In this document: positions 6,401 to 8,378 of the stretch, piece by piece
Layout of the letters: the number at the start of each line of letters is the position of its first letter
Position numbering within the stretch: position 1 is the first letter of the stretch
Assembly: GCA_013698165.1 (NCBI GenBank)
Contig: JACCVN010000566.1
Coordinates: 1-8,378, forward strand
Direction: 5' to 3'
DNA: 8,378 nt
DNA from: Parachlamydiaceae bacterium
GTDB lineage: Bacteria > Chlamydiota > Chlamydiia > Chlamydiales > Parachlamydiaceae
Program-made: the position numbers and the translations under genes
The notes under the pieces: model-generated
Database searches by the model: none
Seen by the model: the letters and a program-made list of their open reading frames with translations, nothing else
What the model was told of the DNA's origin: nothing

Positions 6401-7958
6401 AACAAATGAGACATATGAGTTCATTGAAAGGGCTGTAAATGATCCTAAATTTATCAACGTTCTAAAAAGTTTTAGTTCAGCCCCTGCAGCGATGGATGCA
6501 GATGCTATAGTCAGCTACTTACCTTCCTTTTTACATGGCATTGCAAGAAGGGTTGCCCCAAATCAACCAAAGCCGATTATCAATAAAATTCCAGCCGGCA
6601 TATCAAATGAAACTATAAATTTTCTCCTGGAGTATAGCAACAAAGTTTATAAACTGAATAAAACGAACGCAGATCTTGTAAAAGTCCATGAAAAAGCAGA
6701 TAAAATATTGTACAAATATGAAAATCATTTTCCTGTCGATCCCAAAGATCGATTAACCCTTAAGGATTTGGGGATGTTAAGTGCTTTGGTGCGCTTAAAT
6801 TCTGATAGTCTTATCAAAACCAAAGACTACAACTTTATTGGGGGTTTAAAAGAATTAGGACTTCATAAGAAAAATCCAGAACTGGTTAATTTTGATAGAA
6901 AAATTGAAAAATCAAATGCGATATTAAATCGGTTAAAACCAATTGTTAGATCAGCAATTGATTTGCATTATAATCCAGGTGATATATTCGCTTACAACAT
7001 CCTCAAAAAGGAAAAGTGGCAAAATAAACCTGCCGAACTGAACCAAAAGATGACTGCAATGGTCGCCGGGAATTACCTACATGGCGGTAAGTTATATCGT
7101 GATGATGGAATTATTAAATCATCTCATCTAATGGGAGATGTGTGGAATAGAGATTTTGAGCTTTACGACATGAGTATTTCTGATATCTATGCGATGGATT
7201 TAGCACCTTTGGTCCCACAGTCACTAAAGCAAACTATGCAAATCCTTCTTGGAGATCATTGGGATGTAGAACTCAATAGTCGCTACAGAAAAATTGAAAA
7301 CGAGTTACAGATAGAAGCTAAAAAAACGGAAAAGTTTAGTTTACTGGAAAATGATTCGGAAAGAAGGAATTTGGCGGGTATTGCCAATTATGCGGATGTT
7401 ATAAATGTCTTCAATGCCTTACCGGTACAAGGTCATGAGCGTTTAAACGTGCGAGATTTAAGAAAATTACATAAAAAATTTTTTGAAAAAGCTCAGATAA
7501 AAGAAGAAAAACAAATTTGTTCTGAATTCGTCAGCAAAATTACTGCAGCCTCGATCATGGAGCTGAATATGCGTCTTTCAGAGATTATTTTAGAAAAATG
7601 GGGCGTACGTTATGACAACAATAAAATTTTAAAGTCTCTTAAACTAAGAGGTGTAAAGATTTCTGACGAAGCCTTTGCTTACGCAAAAGGCGAAAGACTT
7701 TTTGGTGAAAATCACCATATTACCGTGAACGCAGAAAAGCAATGGAAGAAAATTTTAAAAAATAATGGGTATTCTCCTGTCGAGGTTGATCTCGCTATTC
7801 GGGTAGGCAATAAAGAAATTTTAGACCTTCCCTACAGCAAAAAAGAAAGGTTTAAAGCCATTCATCCCGGCAGGATGGTCACCCTTCTAGTCGATAAGAA
7901 ATGTGCCATTAAAAAGAACTTACCACCAGAATTAAACATTCTATTTGCTGTGGATTAA
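3441..7958 (+). CDS. Very large orphan protein of unknown function (1505 aa), candidate secreted effector
   Basis: I do not recognise a family. The product is rich in Lys, Asn, Glu, Leu and Ile, and looks mostly alpha-helical with coiled-coil-prone stretches. It has no Sec signal peptide: the N-terminus reads MNLNNKISFTPLITTADSKL. There is no convincing membrane segment; the most hydrophobic patch is about 456-469 (AVIQYFTFHFVILP), which contains Gln and His. A compact N-terminal segment at 69-102 begins WVPLKIENAKGDEVWVKV and looks like a small beta-plus-helix module. The middle (about 110-1180) is long, helical and low in Cys, Trp and Gly. The C-terminal part (about 1190-1505) has more turns and aromatics, with GNYLHGGKLYRDDG (1210-1223) and SSHLMGDVWNRDFELYDM (1227-1244). 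No nucleotide-binding loop, protease, kinase or obvious tandem repeat was seen. The gene has its own promoter, no partner gene in the window, and is clearly more AT-rich than hppA. A host-directed effector or a lineage-specific structural protein are both possible; this is inference only. Confidence 0.9.
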   Translation: MNLNNKISFTPLITTADSKLDNTIRMSIKCNGKELGKNYEFLIDKKNNLLSNVNENSIQPKISNSASKWVPLKIENAKGDEVWVKVDKKTLQKIFHINKNELTTIRSPHELQNLIKMKVQKSMVNNQNLSKNMHKLKKDLKSSSELNIPNLLKNIHQFADKCDDEEMNSALSLFVEDIESSYTSKLTKINPENNFYSPSYEDFVIEFKNQVLSRILIFEKSLSSQSSVRDPFEGINVKLQAELLKQQNHLGLKHKIFEKVVNTESLRNYDVNELKKVRECVVNAKSEFIIFHKLYSSDEMNYIRHDLDSLLSSIDLSLSRGERQSRENVINVAKTNVINKFAPAKDSHLSKDDLTFIIDVLSKPIIEDYQLNEYSISQLVQARSIIENNMQKEIKTKQSVSIENFYFLYSPSEKMVERLNNVVNSRNIEPTEGIETNKVGKTKNEKSSGITGAFKAVIQYFTFHFVILPTTKNIVKEFIANKDSQQLSKVYVTQSSEILFKIHQSLNEKEDSNSSLFDDETIAKIVNDTFLSEVNRQLTNQKEPKWDDKKLKELEISRTIHDFKINPSKIIKDHQLSKINPLEIPFTQLATIPLNNQNMDALVDLWKSALGNLFVKGKLGTLNLEKDRRGVIIQTQYATQYLHAYNFLPVEIRVSLNEFLSDMHKSNQLNKITNFVLQHSLQTTSIIFGDEALERMQSERKVYYEKILPSIRGVINNNSGADMPKLLRMYAQIEGKEKNIETLAHNIYKELLPEHKAMFEEKRLQELIVNEIECGLVLDYHLTSNQINNLVEHKQKLTQLQEDANIDKLKNATSILEVYDLLKLDEKTLPSHFSVEGAGKFSPLDDFSRQLTVQALKVGEKRIFRLKSRPPKVPFSSEQIKKNEINERLIKDELKIGKEYVENLKQRNIAQHKANSAYRKGNEYLDRLLFGNEAMEDVANGENSTLFSPEDQLSLMKLHSLLNKNKSNKILIDEKRENEISPISAEETNETYEFIERAVNDPKFINVLKSFSSAPAAMDADAIVSYLPSFLHGIARRVAPNQPKPIINKIPAGISNETINFLLEYSNKVYKLNKTNADLVKVHEKADKILYKYENHFPVDPKDRLTLKDLGMLSALVRLNSDSLIKTKDYNFIGGLKELGLHKKNPELVNFDRKIEKSNAILNRLKPIVRSAIDLHYNPGDIFAYNILKKEKWQNKPAELNQKMTAMVAGNYLHGGKLYRDDGIIKSSHLMGDVWNRDFELYDMSISDIYAMDLAPLVPQSLKQTMQILLGDHWDVELNSRYRKIENELQIEAKKTEKFSLLENDSERRNLAGIANYADVINVFNALPVQGHERLNVRDLRKLHKKFFEKAQIKEEKQICSEFVSKITAASIMELNMRLSEIILEKWGVRYDNNKILKSLKLRGVKISDEAFAYAKGERLFGENHHITVNAEKQWKKILKNNGYSPVEVDLAIRVGNKEILDLPYSKKERFKAIHPGRMVTLLVDKKCAIKKNLPPELNILFAVD

Positions 7959-8059
7959 TAAATAATATCTGATAATAATTATGAAGTGGTATTTTTTAAA
8001 GTTCTAATTTATATCCATTTATAATACTGCACTCAATTCTTAAGTAAGAAATATTGTTA

Positions 8060-8276
8060 CCACAATGCCCACAGAGAACACATAGCGGGGTTCAGGCTCA
8101 GTAAGGAGCGGTGACGAGTGGTGGATGATGAGTGAGGAACTAAAAGCAGTTTTGAAATGTGAGCGAAGTGTGAGGAGCAATGCGGTCTTTCTTCAACTCA
8201 GCACTCATCATTCAACACACATCACCGCTCCTTAGTGAGCCTGAATCGCTCCAAGTGCTCTCTGTGGGCTCTGTGG
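8060..8276. repeat. Long inverted repeat, copy 2 of the palindromic family (MITE-like)
   Basis: Arms 8060-8138 and 8198-8276 align ungapped as reverse complements over 79 positions, with 64 identical by my count, around a 59-base centre. The best-conserved part is TTCAGGCTCA, then TAAGGAGCGGTGA, then ATGATGAGTG. The outer 20 bases carry CACAGAG units (CCCACAGAGA in both arms) and the inner part carries TGATGAG units. No ORF of useful size lies inside, and no flanking target duplication is evident. It starts 101 bp after the stop codon of the large gene, so the transcript could fold into a very long hairpin that might end or stabilise it. The left half resembles the repeat at 441-580, which makes this a family rather than a single event. 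It is most likely a non-autonomous mobile or structural repeat. Confidence 0.75.
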
Positions 8277-8295
8277 AAGTTTATTTGCTTAATTT

Positions 8296-8313
8296 ACCAA
8301 GGCATGCTTTGGT
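8296..8313. promoter_or_regulatory. Operator-like 18-bp near-palindrome
   Basis: ACCAAGGCATGCTTTGGT matches its own reverse complement except for one symmetric pair (8 of 9 half-site positions). It lies outside the large inverted repeat and about 46 bases before a strong Shine-Dalgarno sequence. This position would suit a repressor or activator site for the gene that probably begins at or beyond the window end. No regulator can be named. Confidence 0.3.
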
Positions 8314-8358
8314 TAGCTTTAATTAATTGTTCATAGTAAATGTGTTTTAAAAGATTTT

Positions 8359-8378
8359 GAGGAGGCTCTACTCTAGTG
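8359..8378 (+). promoter_or_regulatory. Strong Shine-Dalgarno of the next gene, possible GTG start at 8376
   Basis: GAGGAGG (8359-8365) is a near-perfect ribosome-binding site. It is followed ten bases later by GTG, the last three bases of the window. That spacing is slightly long but acceptable, and a better start codon could also lie just outside. It suggests that a plus-strand gene starts here, but no coding sequence is visible to confirm it. Confidence 0.3.

Noticed and set aside
8041..8054. TTCTTA-AG-TAAGAA type short palindrome after the giant gene (about 8038-8051)
   Set aside because: It is AT-rich with a two-base loop and no T-tract, so it cannot be called a terminator.

Overview
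The window looks like a piece of a low-GC, host-associated bacterial chromosome. The best guess is an amoeba-associated lineage such as Parachlamydia-type Chlamydiae, with Legionellales as the alternative. This rests on the AT-rich composition, long gaps holding palindromic dispersed repeats, and a very large, lysine/asparagine-rich orphan protein of the kind common in intracellular bacteria. No phylogenetic marker is present, so the assignment is inference.

Layout. Positions 1-350 hold two small membrane-protein genes on the minus strand, probably one short operon. They are a 49-residue two-helix protein of unknown function, followed by a DUF1328/UPF0391 (YtjA-type) protein that runs off the window start. 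Positions 350-761 are a divergent intergenic region. It contains an imperfect palindromic repeat (repeat copy 1) and, on the minus strand, a possible frameshifted gene remnant. Positions 762-2858 encode a complete membrane-bound proton-pumping pyrophosphatase (hppA), with all catalytic motifs and the lysine signature of the K+-independent class. A perfect GC-rich hairpin follows its stop codon.

Positions 2859-3434 are non-coding. Most of this stretch is AT-rich, but it contains a compact GC-rich block (3199-3322) made of three consecutive hairpins. A good sigma70-type promoter follows (3357-3386), then an AT-rich gene for a 1505-residue soluble, mostly helical protein (3441-7958) that matches no family I recognise. 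A secreted effector is the most economical guess. Positions 7959-8378 hold repeat copy 2, a 217-bp inverted repeat with 79-bp arms, then a short operator-like palindrome and a strong Shine-Dalgarno sequence that probably belongs to the next gene.

The genes do not form an obvious pathway. hppA is an energy-conservation gene that recovers membrane potential from pyrophosphate. The small membrane proteins resemble envelope or stress accessory proteins. The large gene appears to be an independent transcription unit set between repeats. The parts most worth following up are the orphan giant protein, the three-hairpin block before it, and the two-copy repeat family.
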